Positions 8,432 to 18,263 of a stretch of DNA of 64,000 nucleotides are shown here, one piece after another. Each line of letters opens with the position of its first letter. Position 1 is the stretch's first letter. Origin of the DNA: Toxorhynchites rutilus septentrionalis (Eukaryota; Arthropoda; Insecta; Diptera; Culicidae); contig NC_073744.1 of NCBI RefSeq assembly GCF_029784135.1, positions 12,277,429-12,341,428 on the forward strand, read 5' to 3'. The translations under genes were made by a program, and so were the position numbers. Under the pieces are notes generated by a model. That model did not search any database and was not told where the DNA came from. It saw only the letters and a list, made by a program, of their open reading frames with translations.

Positions 8432-9449
8432 CTAGCTGACCCGGCAAACTTCGTCTCGCCCAAAAATTATTTTTCGTTATCACATCCACGCTTTCTTACT
8501 AAGCGCACGTTCATGGGTCCAATCGCAGAACTGTTCATTGGAAGATCTTCTAATCTACGCTTTAAAATTATTTTTACTACAAAATTTCAGTAATTCTACC
8601 AAAACTAGACATTATAATATTAGATTATTTTCAGACACAATTCTCGTGTAAGATTTTTCATCCACTTGCAAATAACATGTTTCTCCGTTACATGGAATAA
8701 ATGTTTGATACAGAAAATATGATAGAATGAAGACAACCCTAAATCGGACAATTCCTTTCTCGAGTTTTGCTCTTATCAAATTAGTGTTTCATTTGCATGG
8801 CAGACCTCCTCTCCCCTAAGAGAGGGGGGAGGAATATCTAATCACCATAGAATCATTTATTGCGCCCTAAAAACTCCACATGCCAAATTTCGTTTAATTT
8901 GCTTGATTAGTTCTCGAGTAATGCAGAAATTTGTGTTATATTTGTATGGCAACCCTCCCTAAGCGAGGGGGTTAGAGTGGCTAACCATCATAGAATTATT
9001 GCACTCTAAAACCTCCATATGCATAATTTGGTTTCATTTGCTTGATTAATTCTCGAGTAATGCAGAAATTTGTGTTCCATTTGTATGGCAGTCTAAGCGA
9101 GGGGATAGGAGTATCTAACCACAATAGAATCATTTATTGTACCCTAAAACCTCCTCATGCCAAATTTCGTTTCATTTGCTTGATTAGTTCCCGAGTAATG
9201 CAGAAATTTGTGTTTCATTTGTATAGCAGGAACACATATTTAATACGAAATGGTCGATTTTCATTAGAAACTTAATTTCAGAAACGCACTATGGACATTT
9301 AAAAAATAATTTTCCACCAAAATTTTCAATTTTTATGCCGTAGCAACATTCCTTGGAGTGAATTGTATAGTGTGTCCAACTTTGAGCTCAATCGGTTCCG
9401 TACTTTTCGAGTTTTTGACGCGTACACAAACAAACAGAACATTTTTATA
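8432..9449 (+). mobile_element. Repeat family E, copy 1 (CTAGCTGACCCGG head, RTE-like tail)
   Basis: It starts with CTAGCTGACCCGGCAAACTT and ends with GACGCGTACACAAACAAACA followed by GAACATTTTTATATA. The centre holds about three diverged units of roughly 130 bp containing ACTCCACATGCCAAATTTCG and TTCTCGAGTAATGCAG. Related copies lie at 31490-32400 (minus), 45980-46557 (plus) and 51911-52640 (minus). Tail-only pieces lie at 60990 and 62740. This head and tail style occurs in RTE-associated non-autonomous repeats of insects; the class is inferred. No coding capacity. Confidence 0.65.
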
Positions 9450-9453
9450 TATA

Positions 9454-11474
9454 CAGCCATTCCATGCCAAACCGATATAGCGGTTTTAAGGTTTTCGTCA
9501 AAAGTGGTAGTTTTGTTCTTTATCGTAAATTATAAGAGTCGTATTTTTTTTATTTGTTTGTTAGGGTGACCATTTCCATTTTTGGGTGGTCCGAAAAATC
9601 ATTCTTTTTCGCATTTTTGCCAAAAATGACATTTAAAAAAATTCATAAGTTTTGAACCACTGTACCAATTCAGACGTAAGACATATTCAATTAAAGCCAA
9701 TTAGCTGGCCTTTTTTGAAAAAATACTACAGTTGCAAAAAATTTGAATTATGTTCTCGTTATTATTGATTGTATTTGTCTTTTATAGTTGTCATGGTCTC
9801 GGGACCAAAGGCGCTATATTCTTTTATATTTTTTCTGGAAAGCTGAGAATTTTTCACATAACATATCTCGAAACCAGGGAGGCGTTTTTATTCGTTTTTG
9901 AGTTATTATTTTTCAAAGATAACCGATGGTTCGAAAAATAATTTTTTTTCCATTTTTCCCCTAAAAAAATCATAACTTTTGATCTACTGGACCGATTGAG
10001 ATGATCGACATATTAAATTAAAGCCAATAAGTTAGTTTTAAAAAATATTAAACTCTGGATAGAAATGGATTTTGTTTTCGTAATTATTGATTAAATTTGT
10101 TTTCTATAGCTTACATCGTTTCGGGACCAAGTGCTCCATAGCTGCTGGTTTTTTCACATAATATATCCGAATACCAGAGAGGTGTTATTTTTCGTTTTTT
10201 AAGTTATGATGTTTCAAAGTTAACATGTTTTCAGTTTACGTTCAAGATTTCTATGCGACTAGACTGGATGTATGTGACTATAATCCAATTAATTGGCAAG
10301 TGTGTTATTTTTTCAAGAAAAGCTAGTTAGTAGGCTTTAATTTGATATGTTGTTCATCTGAATCGGTCCAGTAGTTCAAAAGTAATAAATTTTTGAAAAA
10401 TGTAATTTTTGGGAAAAATGATTTCATGAGCCATCGGGTAACTTTGAAAAATCATAACTGGTTTTTTCACATAATATATCCGAATACCAGAGAGGTGTTA
10501 TTTTTCGTTTTTTAAGTTATGATGTTTCAAAGTTAACATGTTTTCAGTTTACGTTCAAGATTTCTATGCGACTAGACTGGATGTATGTGACTATAATCCA
10601 ATTAATTGGCAAGTGTGTTATTTTTCAAGAAAAGCTAGTTAGTAGGCTTTAATTTGATATGTTGTTCATCTGAATCGGTCCAGTAGTTCAAAAGTAATAA
10701 ATTTTTGAAAAATGTAATTTTTGGGAAAAATGATTTCATGAGCCATCGGGTAACTTTGAAAAATCATAACTGGTTTTTTCACATAATATATCCGAATACC
10801 AGAGAGGTATTATTTTTCGTTTTTTAAGTTATGATGTTTCAAAGTTAACATGTTTTCAGTTTACGTTCAAGATTTCTATGCGACTAGACTGGATGTATGT
10901 GACTATAATCCAATTAATTGGCAAGTGTGTTATTTTTTCAAGAAAAGCTAGTTAGTAGGCTTTAATTTGATATGTTGTTCATCTAAATCGGTCCAGTAGT
11001 TCAAAAGTAATAAATTTTTGAAAAATGTAATTTTTGGGAAAAATGATTTCATGAGCCATCGGGTAACTTTGAAAAATCATAACTCGACAACTAAAACAAA
11101 CGCGTCCCTTGTTTCAACATATGTTATGTGAAAAATCCTCAGCTTTCCATAAAAAATATAAAAAAATACAGCGCCATTGGTCATGAAAACTATAAAAAAC
11201 AAATACAATCAATAATGACAAAACCAAAACCTGAAATTTTTGCAAGCGTAGCATTTATCCAAGAATGACTAGCTTATAAGCTTTAATTTGATATGTCGAC
11301 CGTCTAAGTCGGTTCAGGGGAAAAAGTCGATATTTCGGATCACCCTAAAATGAAAATGTGCACCCTAATAAAAAAATAAAAAAATATGGGTCTAATAGTT
11401 TGCGATAAGAAACGAAACTACCACTTTTGACGAAAATCTGAGAACTACTATATCGTTTTGACATGGAATGGCTG
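9454..11474. mobile_element. TIR element family F, copy 1 (2.0 kb), with internal tandem array
   Basis: The left end CAGCCATTCCATGCCAAACC is repeated inverted at the right (GTTTTGACATGGAATGGCTG, ending 11474). Similarity extends about 70 bp inward. Flanks are TATA on both sides (9450-9453, 11475-11478). A 603-bp relative lies at 37383-37985. Arms contain diverged inverted and direct repeats with AAATCATAACT and ACCGATT.AGATGATCGAC blocks. No transposase is encoded, so it is non-autonomous. Superfamily not determined; a 4-bp duplication is suggested. Confidence 0.75.
10145..11083. repeat. Three tandem 312-313-bp units, nearly identical
   Basis: Units begin with CTGGTTTTTTCACATAATAT at 10145, 10458 and 10770; the third ends at about 11083. 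The units differ at only a few positions, such as GGTGTTA versus GGTATTA, CTGAATC versus CTAAATC, and one-base differences in the TTTTTTC run. The similarity implies recent tandem amplification inside the family F element. Confidence 0.9.
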
Positions 11475-11478
11475 TATA

Positions 11479-13231
11479 TAGAGATTTTTAGTAAGAGAAA
11501 TCTTTGATAACATATATCTAAAAAACTATGAGTCGTACCGAAATAGTGTCTTAGAAAGTGTTATAGAGTATTGATGTTTAATCGTGAAAAAAATACTGGT
11601 GGATCACACCATTGAGGAAGATGGCGGTTCCTTCGGCTGAAGGAGGCCTGGATGATAACTCAGAAATTTCGGAATAACTTGCACTGGAGAAGTGAAAAAA
11701 CACACTTTGGAATACTATCTAAACACTTTGGAAATTTATTGCGATGGTTCACATTTAATGGTTGATTTGGAATGGCATGCTTGGCGTTGGTAGGTATCGA
11801 TTAGTATGCACTTTACACTTCGTTTGGTACTCGTTACATTTTATGCTGTGCATCGAGTTTTGCGGCTGTTTGTAGTAGTGTTATGTACCACACACTGCAT
11901 TTCAGAAGGAAGGGTGTGGTTTGTATGAGAAAAGAATAGGGATGGACATGGAATTTGGAAATAGGGAACACTTGCTCCTCTTTCGCGCTGTCAGTCGCGA
12001 ACAAACATTGAAAAAAAAATAGTACTATTTTTTTTATTTACGGAAAAAAACATCAATTTGCAATAGGTAAAATATGTATTCTTTGATTTTTTTTTCATAT
12101 AAAATAGTAGTCATGTAGAAAATTTCAAAAAATGAGTCCAAGATGGTAAAACTATTTTTGTCGAATTTGTGGAACATCGGATTCAAAACTTGGAATTTTT
12201 GTATGTTAACAATCAATTTAAGCCACAAATTATGAATCCTGATGTGATTTAAATCAAAAAAGCTCATTATCCTTCTCCTTCTAAATGCAGCCGTTCTCGA
12301 GGTATTTAAAATAATATTTCTAATTTATTGCCAGGTTGTTCAACTGTCTAATTGAAAATGATTAATGAATATCAGTGGGACACATAACAGTTTGGAATGG
12401 TATATGAAGTATATGTGAATCGGTAAACAATTATATCGTCATTGATTACATTGAATATGAAATTTATGGGGAAGAAACGAAAAAACAAGTTGAAAATACT
12501 CACGATTTCGTGATATTTTGAGGTAAAATACACATGAAATCATGAAATTGCTTTATTTGGATAGCTATAGTATTGTGATTTCTTTCCATTGTCTTATTCT
12601 TATTATTAGGCGTCTAAAGCAGTAGCTTTTTCTGTGAAATAATATTCGTTTGCAGACTATCAGAATCATGTCGTATTGGTTCTACTGCTCAATCTATCAT
12701 AAAAGGAATTGAATCATTGAGAATTATGAATATGAGTCATGAAGAATATTATTATCTCAAAAAATCTTCGCATGATAATCGCTGCCTCCTCCTAATTAAT
12801 GAACGATCACTGTATCGGTGACACTTCCCTCGTAGCTTTGATGAAATCTCGCATGAAGTTTGAGTGATGCATGAAATATTGCATCTGATTACTTTAACAC
12901 CTTGCTAATTTGTTAGATAGAACGAATCATTGCACGCAATTTTGTGTTACATACAACATTCATGGGAGCGAAGTTGGAAGAAAGAATGCATAACACATGA
13001 TTTACCTACGCACCCGCTCGCAAAACATACCTCTTTTATTTGTTAAATTGTTCACTTGTTTTATTATTTGCACTGTTGATGTCTCAGACGAAAAAAATTG
13101 TGGATAAATTTGCCGTCTAATGGTATATATTATAACATATATCGTAAGAACGATTCTACGTAGTATGCATTTGAAAACTCTTAATAAACGTTACATTTTT
13201 CGTAGAGTGACCCCCCTATATAAAAATCAAA
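11479..13231. other. AT-rich DNA without recognised genes
   Basis: No coding sequence supported. The last part, just before GACGTAGTCCTACGTC (13232-13247), reads in reverse like the left end of family D (palindrome, CTTTGATTTTTATA). A decayed family D-like piece may therefore occupy about 13080-13247. Confidence 0.3.
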
Positions 13232-13334
13232 GACGTAGTCCTACGTCAATATATGTTTAGGAGTTACGTTGAAAAGCATTTGAAGACATGTAGATTAATA
13301 CAAAACGTAGCGATATTAATAAAAGTCACAGGAG

Positions 13335-14133
13335 GGTTGTGTCTGAGACACGACCGCATAGTTGACGTAGGATTCCGTTAGGCTATCTGTTGATTTCAGA
13401 TATGTTTTAAGAATTACATCGTTAAACTCTTTGATAATGATTTGGTTTTAATGTCTCTGTTAGGGAACACATTGTGGTAGGAACAAAAGTTTCCCCTACT
13501 AGTGATTCCCGATAATCGTTCGATTAATCGATTAATCGAATACCTACAGAAATCGATTATTAATCGAACGAATACTGCGCAACCAATAATCGAAGCGAAC
13601 GAATAATTTTCGTCGATTAATCGATCCAGAGAAAAAAAACCTACGGCCGCTGCAGTTCCATCCTGAACTTCAATTATTATCTTTGACGCTCCCCTGAACT
13701 CGTCGAGGGAGCTCAATGCCGTCAACGCGAATTGAGCTTCGTTTACGAGTTTAGCGTAAAAGATAATAATTGGTTATCAGGCTTTATTATTTATTTTCAA
13801 TGTCGTTTTCCCCCAGGCAGCTTGGTTTTGATGTCTCTGTTAGGGACCCGCCGCATGTGTCGTCAATTTCGACCAATCCGAAGTGGGTATTACCGTTAGG
13901 ATAGGGGCTGAGATTTTTCAATTGTTCGATAGTTAGTTTCATGACATATATCATTTTCTTCAAAACAAAAAATTGTTATGGAGTGCTGAAATCTATTGAC
14001 GCAAAAATTTCATCAATCCATCAAGAAATGACTGAGCAATGGGCGTTTGAAATTAGACAATTTTCACGATGTGCTCGATTTTCGATTTTCGATTTGTACC
14101 CCAATATGTTCCCGAAAGACGTAATCCTACGTC
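13335..14133 (-). mobile_element. Repeat family B, copy 1
   Basis: On the minus strand it begins with the palindrome at 14118-14133 (GACGTAATCCTACGTC on plus). It ends with CCTACGTCAAC (13360-13371) and a hairpin at 13335-13355 with arms GGTTGTGTC and GACACGACC. The interior contains about-90-bp units around TTGGTTTTGATGTCTCTGTT, also present in family C. Other family B pieces lie at 36966, 40031 and 44978. It is interrupted by the G repeat at about 13500-13782. No ORF of interest. Confidence 0.7.
13500..13782 (-). mobile_element. Repeat family G, copy 1 (CGATTAATCG-rich), inserted in family B
   Basis: A sequence rich in CGATTAATCG and ATCGATTA motifs breaks a family B unit. On either side, the unit resumes (CCCCTACT before, CAATGTCG...CCAGGCAG after). 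It shares AACGATTATCGRGRANCACT, GACGCTCCCCTGAACTC and the GCAGTATTCGTTCGATTA region with 39054-39460. No coding capacity; class unknown. Confidence 0.55.
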
Positions 14134-14169
14134 AAAAATTCTATCTCAATACAAACTTTCAACTTATTA

Positions 14170-14340
14170 TTCGTGTTGCACAATCGAAACAGGAACAGTT
14201 CTCAAAGTAGAATTGGAATCCCAACAACACAAATACACCTCGTTGATTCAATCGGACGTTATGGGTACAAAAATAATTATCTTGTTTTCGTTATGCCTAG
14301 ATTGTTAGGTATCTTTAAGGTGCTTCTGTATATGTATAAG
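14170..14340. repeat. Arm of an inverted duplication (partner at 16834-17000)
   Basis: The segment with CGTGTTGCACAATCGAAACA, GATTCAATCGGACGTTATGG and TAGGTATCTTTAAGGTGC recurs in inverted orientation at 16834-17000 with moderate divergence. The intervening 2.5 kb contains TGATCATGGTTTG repeats and the DD37E element, suggesting a large TIR-like or fold-back arrangement. Confidence 0.6.
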
Positions 14341-14915
14341 GTAAATGATTTTAGTTTGTCCAGTCGAAAATATGATCATGGTTTGCCCACTTTTTTGAAT
14401 GCTCTAATTCAGCGCTCCTGTGTCAAATAAGGCCTTCGAATGTTTCGAAACATATAAATGAAATTGCCTTTTACATGAGTTATAGTAGTTTGATAGTATA
14501 TTTTTACGAAATCACATGTTTTAAAGGATTATAAAATACACCTTCTATTTGTGTCAATGCGCCCCTCATTCGAGCTAACTTTTAATCGATCACCAGATGA
14601 TTATTTGGCACGTTTTCACACCTTTTCTGGATTACAACACTTATAAATATTGTAAACATCATGCTTGCTCACCATTTGTATCGGATTTACATAGCTAAAT
14701 CATTAAACTAACGCATTTTGATGAACTCAATTCTGATCATGAGTTGTCCAATTCAATAATGTTGTTTTGTCCACATGATTTCTATGGCAACCGCTTGGCG
14801 CGCTGCAGTTTGTTTATGTTTGTTTATGGTGTGCTTCGCGCATAGCAGAAGTATGGTTTTTCTGTGTTGATTGTGTTGAGGTGAACACTTCTAAAATGCC
14901 CAAGAAAAGGCAATA
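14341..14915. other. Interior of the inverted duplication, left of the DD37E element
   Basis: TATGATCATGGTTTGCCCAC near 14370 has inverted partners GGACAAACCATGATCA at about 16338, 16354 and 16372 on the other side of the nested transposon. No gene is seen. Confidence 0.4.
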
Positions 14916-16213
14916 AAGGGTGTGTCACATCAAATTGCATCACGGAAAAAACGCTGTAGAAATTCGCCCAGTAGACCGATCCTTTTGAAAATTTTAGACA
15001 GTAAAATAAAAACTATTAAACAACTTTTGGCATTTTCTTTTTATTCATACTTCGAGCCCAAGCCCCTATGCTCGCACCTCCCTCTTTATCCCGTCCATAA
15101 GGTTCTGTACAACGTCAGTTTGTAGTTTTTTTTGAACAGAAATCCATTTTCTCTTGAAGTCTGCCTCCGATTTGACAACTTTTGGGTTCTTCCGGATGGC
15201 CTGCTTCATAATCGCCCAATATTTCTCTATTGGGCGAAGCTCCGGCGCGTTGGGCGGGTTCATTTCCTTTGGCACGAAGGTGACCCCGTTGGCTTCGTAC
15301 CACTCCAACACGTTCTTTGAATAGTGGCACGAAGCGAGATCCGGCCAGAAGATGGTCGGGCCCTCGTGCTGCTTCAATAGTGGTAGTAAGCGCTTCTGTA
15401 GGCACTCCTTAAGGTAAACCTGCCCGTTTACCGTGCCGGTCATCACGAAGGGGGCGCTCCGCTTTCCGCTAGAGCAGATCGCTTGCCACACCATGTACTT
15501 TTTGGCAAACTTGGATAGTTTCTGCTTGCGAATCTCCTCCGGAACGCTGAATTTGTCCTCTGCGGAGAAGAACAACAGGCCCGGCAGCTGACGAAAGTCC
15601 GCTTTGACGTAGGTTTCGTCGTCCATTACCAGGCAATGCGGCTTCGTCAGCATTTCGGTGTAAAGCTTCCGGGCTCGCGTCTTCCCCACCATGTTTTGCC
15701 TTCCGTCGCGGTTAGCAGCCTTCTGAACCTTGTATGTACGCAGGCCCTCCCGCTGCTTGGTCCGCTGGACGAATGAACTTGACAAATTCAGCTTATTGGC
15801 GACATCCCGGACCGAACTTCTCGGATCACGTCTAAACTGCTTAACTACGCGCTTGTGATCTTTTTCACTGACGGAGCATCCATTTTTGCCGTTCTTCACC
15901 TTCCGGTCGATGGCTAGGTTCTCGAAGTATCGTTTTAGTACTCTGTTGACCGTGGATTGGACGATTCCCAGCATCTTACCGATGTCCCGATGTGACAACT
16001 CCGGATTCTCGAACTGAGTGCACAGGATTAATTCACGACGCTCTTTTTCGTTCGACGACATTTTTCCAAATTTACGAAAAATTGACAGTGAAGCAAGGCC
16101 AACGTGGTCTATACACTGTTATCTGATTATAAGCGAAAGCTGAAGATATAATTCCTAAAAATTAAATTTCTACAGCGTTTTTTCCGTGATGCAGTTTGAT
16201 GTGACACACCCTT
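14916..16213. mobile_element. ITmD37E-type (DD37E) transposon, intact copy
   Basis: The ends are AAGGGTGTGTCACATCAAAT at 14916 and its inverted partner ending at 16213; TIR similarity continues for about 45 bp (through CGCTGTAGAAATT). Flanks are TA on both sides (14914-14915 and 16214-16215), as expected for the IS630-Tc1-mariner group. It carries an uninterrupted transposase on the minus strand. A second copy of the same family lies at 41770-43066 and a diverged relative at 22152-23437. Intact ends plus intact ORF suggest recent activity. Confidence 0.93.
15066..16061 (-). CDS. DD37E transposase (ITmD37E family), 331 aa, intact
   Basis: Start at ATG 16061 (MSSNEKERRELILC), stop TAG at 15066-15068. 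Residues about 10-110 form two helix-turn-helix units (ELSHRDIGKMLGIVQSTVNR, then SSVRDVANKLNLSSSFVQR) that would bind the TIRs. The catalytic domain follows: VMDDETY (Asp148), FWPDLASCHYS (Asp241) and LRPIEKYW (Glu279). There are 37 residues between the second Asp and the Glu, giving the DD37E signature described for mosquito ITm elements. The enzyme would cut and reinsert the element at TA. No frameshift or stop; length is normal for the group. The plus-strand copy at 41922-42937 has the same protein with two stops. Confidence 0.93.
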   Translation of the reverse strand: MSSNEKERRELILCTQFENPELSHRDIGKMLGIVQSTVNRVLKRYFENLAIDRKVKNGKNGCSVSEKDHKRVVKQFRRDPRSSVRDVANKLNLSSSFVQRTKQREGLRTYKVQKAANRDGRQNMVGKTRARKLYTEMLTKPHCLVMDDETYVKADFRQLPGLLFFSAEDKFSVPEEIRKQKLSKFAKKYMVWQAICSSGKRSAPFVMTGTVNGQVYLKECLQKRLLPLLKQHEGPTIFWPDLASCHYSKNVLEWYEANGVTFVPKEMNPPNAPELRPIEKYWAIMKQAIRKNPKVVKSEADFKRKWISVQKKLQTDVVQNLMDGIKREVRA

Positions 16214-16675
16214 TATTCTGAAGAAAGCCTAAATTATGAATGAATCAATATGATGACAGTAAACTCAAGCAATGATAAATGCAACATCTAATTGTGAATT
16301 CGAATGTTTTCATTCAAAAATGGAGATTTCTAAAACCGGACAAACCATGATCATTTTTTTGGACAAACCATGATCAGAGGTGGTCAAACCATGATCATAA
16401 TTCTTCTTCAAGGAAAATCGTTAAAAAACATAAAAACTTGAATAATTTCAACACCTTATGGTGGTATTAGCAACTAGAGACTTGGGGCTTTTCAACAAAC
16501 CCAAACTCGTATCGATTATGTGTATTTTCATGAAGAAAAATCGATTTGCATTTACTAGTTGCGTAAAAACATCCCAAATTGGACAAACCAAGATCATTTT
16601 TCCCTATAAAGTTACTCAGATTCAAACATCGTTCATCAGTCGAATAATATTCCTTATAGAGTGAATAACAGTATA
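16214..16675. other. Interior of the inverted duplication with GGACAAACCATGATCA repeats
   Basis: Three close copies of GGACAAACCATGATCA-like sequence (about 16338-16400) and one variant, GGACAAACCAAGATCA near 16580. These may be subterminal repeats of the element that spans 14170-17000. No gene is recognised. Confidence 0.4.
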
Positions 16676-16811
16676 CCACAATGGACTGCAACAAAATTTT
16701 CTCGTGTTGTAGACCGTTTCCGAAAAACGGTAAGAAACGTTCATCTGAAAAACGTTTCTTAACCGTCTCAGTGATTGAGAAACTTAAAAATTTTGTTGCA
16801 GTCCATTGTGG
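16676..16811. mobile_element. 136-bp MITE with long inverted ends
   Basis: CCACAATGGACTGCAACAAA (continuing to ATTTT) at 16676 is repeated inverted at the right, ending 16811 (AAATTTTGTTGCAGTCCATTGTGG). An inner inverted repeat (AAACGGTAAGAAACGTTC and AAAAACGTTTCTTAACCGT) makes nearly the whole unit self-complementary. Flanks are TATA and TATT. Confidence 0.75.
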
Positions 16812-16999
16812 TATTGTAACTGAGTAACTTTATATACATATACAGAGGTACCTTAAAGATACCTGACTTAAGGTACAATCTAAGCATAATGTAAATAAGT
16901 TAAATATTTTTGGGCCCATAACGTCCGGTTGAATCAATGAGGTGTATTTCAATTCTATTTTAAGAACTGCCAGTGTTTTGATTGTGCAACACGAGGCGT

Positions 17000-17848
17000 T
17001 CAGACGTTCTTCAGTGTATTGCATTCGAATTGTATTGATTAAATAATCGATTGAATAAAACAATTTTCGAATTCAATTGAATTCAACATATTTGCCTTGT
17101 AGGTGAAAAGTTTGAACAGTTGCCATGTAAGATCAATTCATCCATTATAGTAGATTGTGTTCTTCGTTACAAGTAAATTTGATGGCCGTCTTTTTACGTT
17201 TAATATGATGCCTAGGACTACCAAAATATGTGAACGGAAGAATTGTCAAACGATCATTGTATTTTATAGTTCCCTCTGAAACTATTGCAGCTCTCATGTT
17301 TGCGTAGTTCTCGAATCACAAAATTGCATTCACCTCTAGTATCTAAAATTACGATTTTCCCAGACTTCTCAGTCTAGAAGTCTAGAAAGACAAGCGAGTA
17401 CAAAAGTACTCGCAGCTGACATATATTTGCAATGCGGATTCCCCCAGGCATCTTTGTTTTGAAATCCATCTGAGGGAAACACATTTCGGTGGAAACAAAA
17501 ATACCTTCTTCTTGTTTGTATTTGCGAAGCGGATCCCACTGGTACATTGATTTTGAAGTCTGTGTTGGGCAACCGCAAATCGGGCTAATCAAAGCTAGGC
17601 AGTTAAGGCTTTTAGATAACGCTTGACATTTTACAGTTATTCAACTGTTTACCTCATGGAAAATTACATTTTATGAATTGCGATAGACGCGTAGAAATAT
17701 TTCCTATCAATTTATGCAAACATCTTTTCGATCTATTTACGGAATGTTCGAGTTATAAGCATTCGGAATCTTCCATTTCTTCCTGCATGTTATGTTCTTA
17801 GGTTTACATTTCACCCCCATATACTCCGGTTAGACGTAGTCCTACGTC
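17000..17848 (-). mobile_element. Repeat family C, copy 1
   Basis: The palindrome GACGTAGTCCTACGTC (17833-17848) marks one end, next to CCGGTTAGAC. Interior matches the longer copy at 50575-51903: GTTCTTCGTTACAAGTAAAT, two about-90-bp units around TTGTTTTGAAATCCATCTGA, and TTAGATAACGCTTGACATTTT. The hairpin end is missing or diverged and merges with the inverted duplication near 17000. Confidence 0.65.
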
Positions 17849-18260
17849 AAAAAAGGTGTCATATCGCTAGTAATTATGCGTTGGATGAACGTGGTATCAG
17901 AATTTGATCGTTCGAGCAGCCACTTCAGGCACTTGATCGCTATTAGATTTTTGTAAAAAATTTAGCTCATTTAATACTAGTCGTGCTGCGACTTTCTCAC
18001 GCCCAAATCATCAACCACAATATGGTGATCTGTCTCGTGTGAGAGGTATTTAATTCGCGGTCTAGCTCTCTCAAGCCAAAAAGACGATTTCAGAGCACCA
18101 TTCCTTTTATTTTGTTTTGTTTATGTTTTCATCAGTTGAAGAGATGAATGACGTGGCAAATCGCTCATCTAATTTCGGCCGTATCAGAATGCCCTATAGC
18201 ATTCACAAATCCGTGTTTTCGACATAGTTAAGTCACCAAATGCAACACTAAATTTCAGAC
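17849..18260. other. No recognised feature
   Basis: AT-rich spacer between family C and the Harbinger-like element. I see no ORF, RNA or repeat end here. Confidence 0.4.
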
Positions 18261-18263
18261 AAT

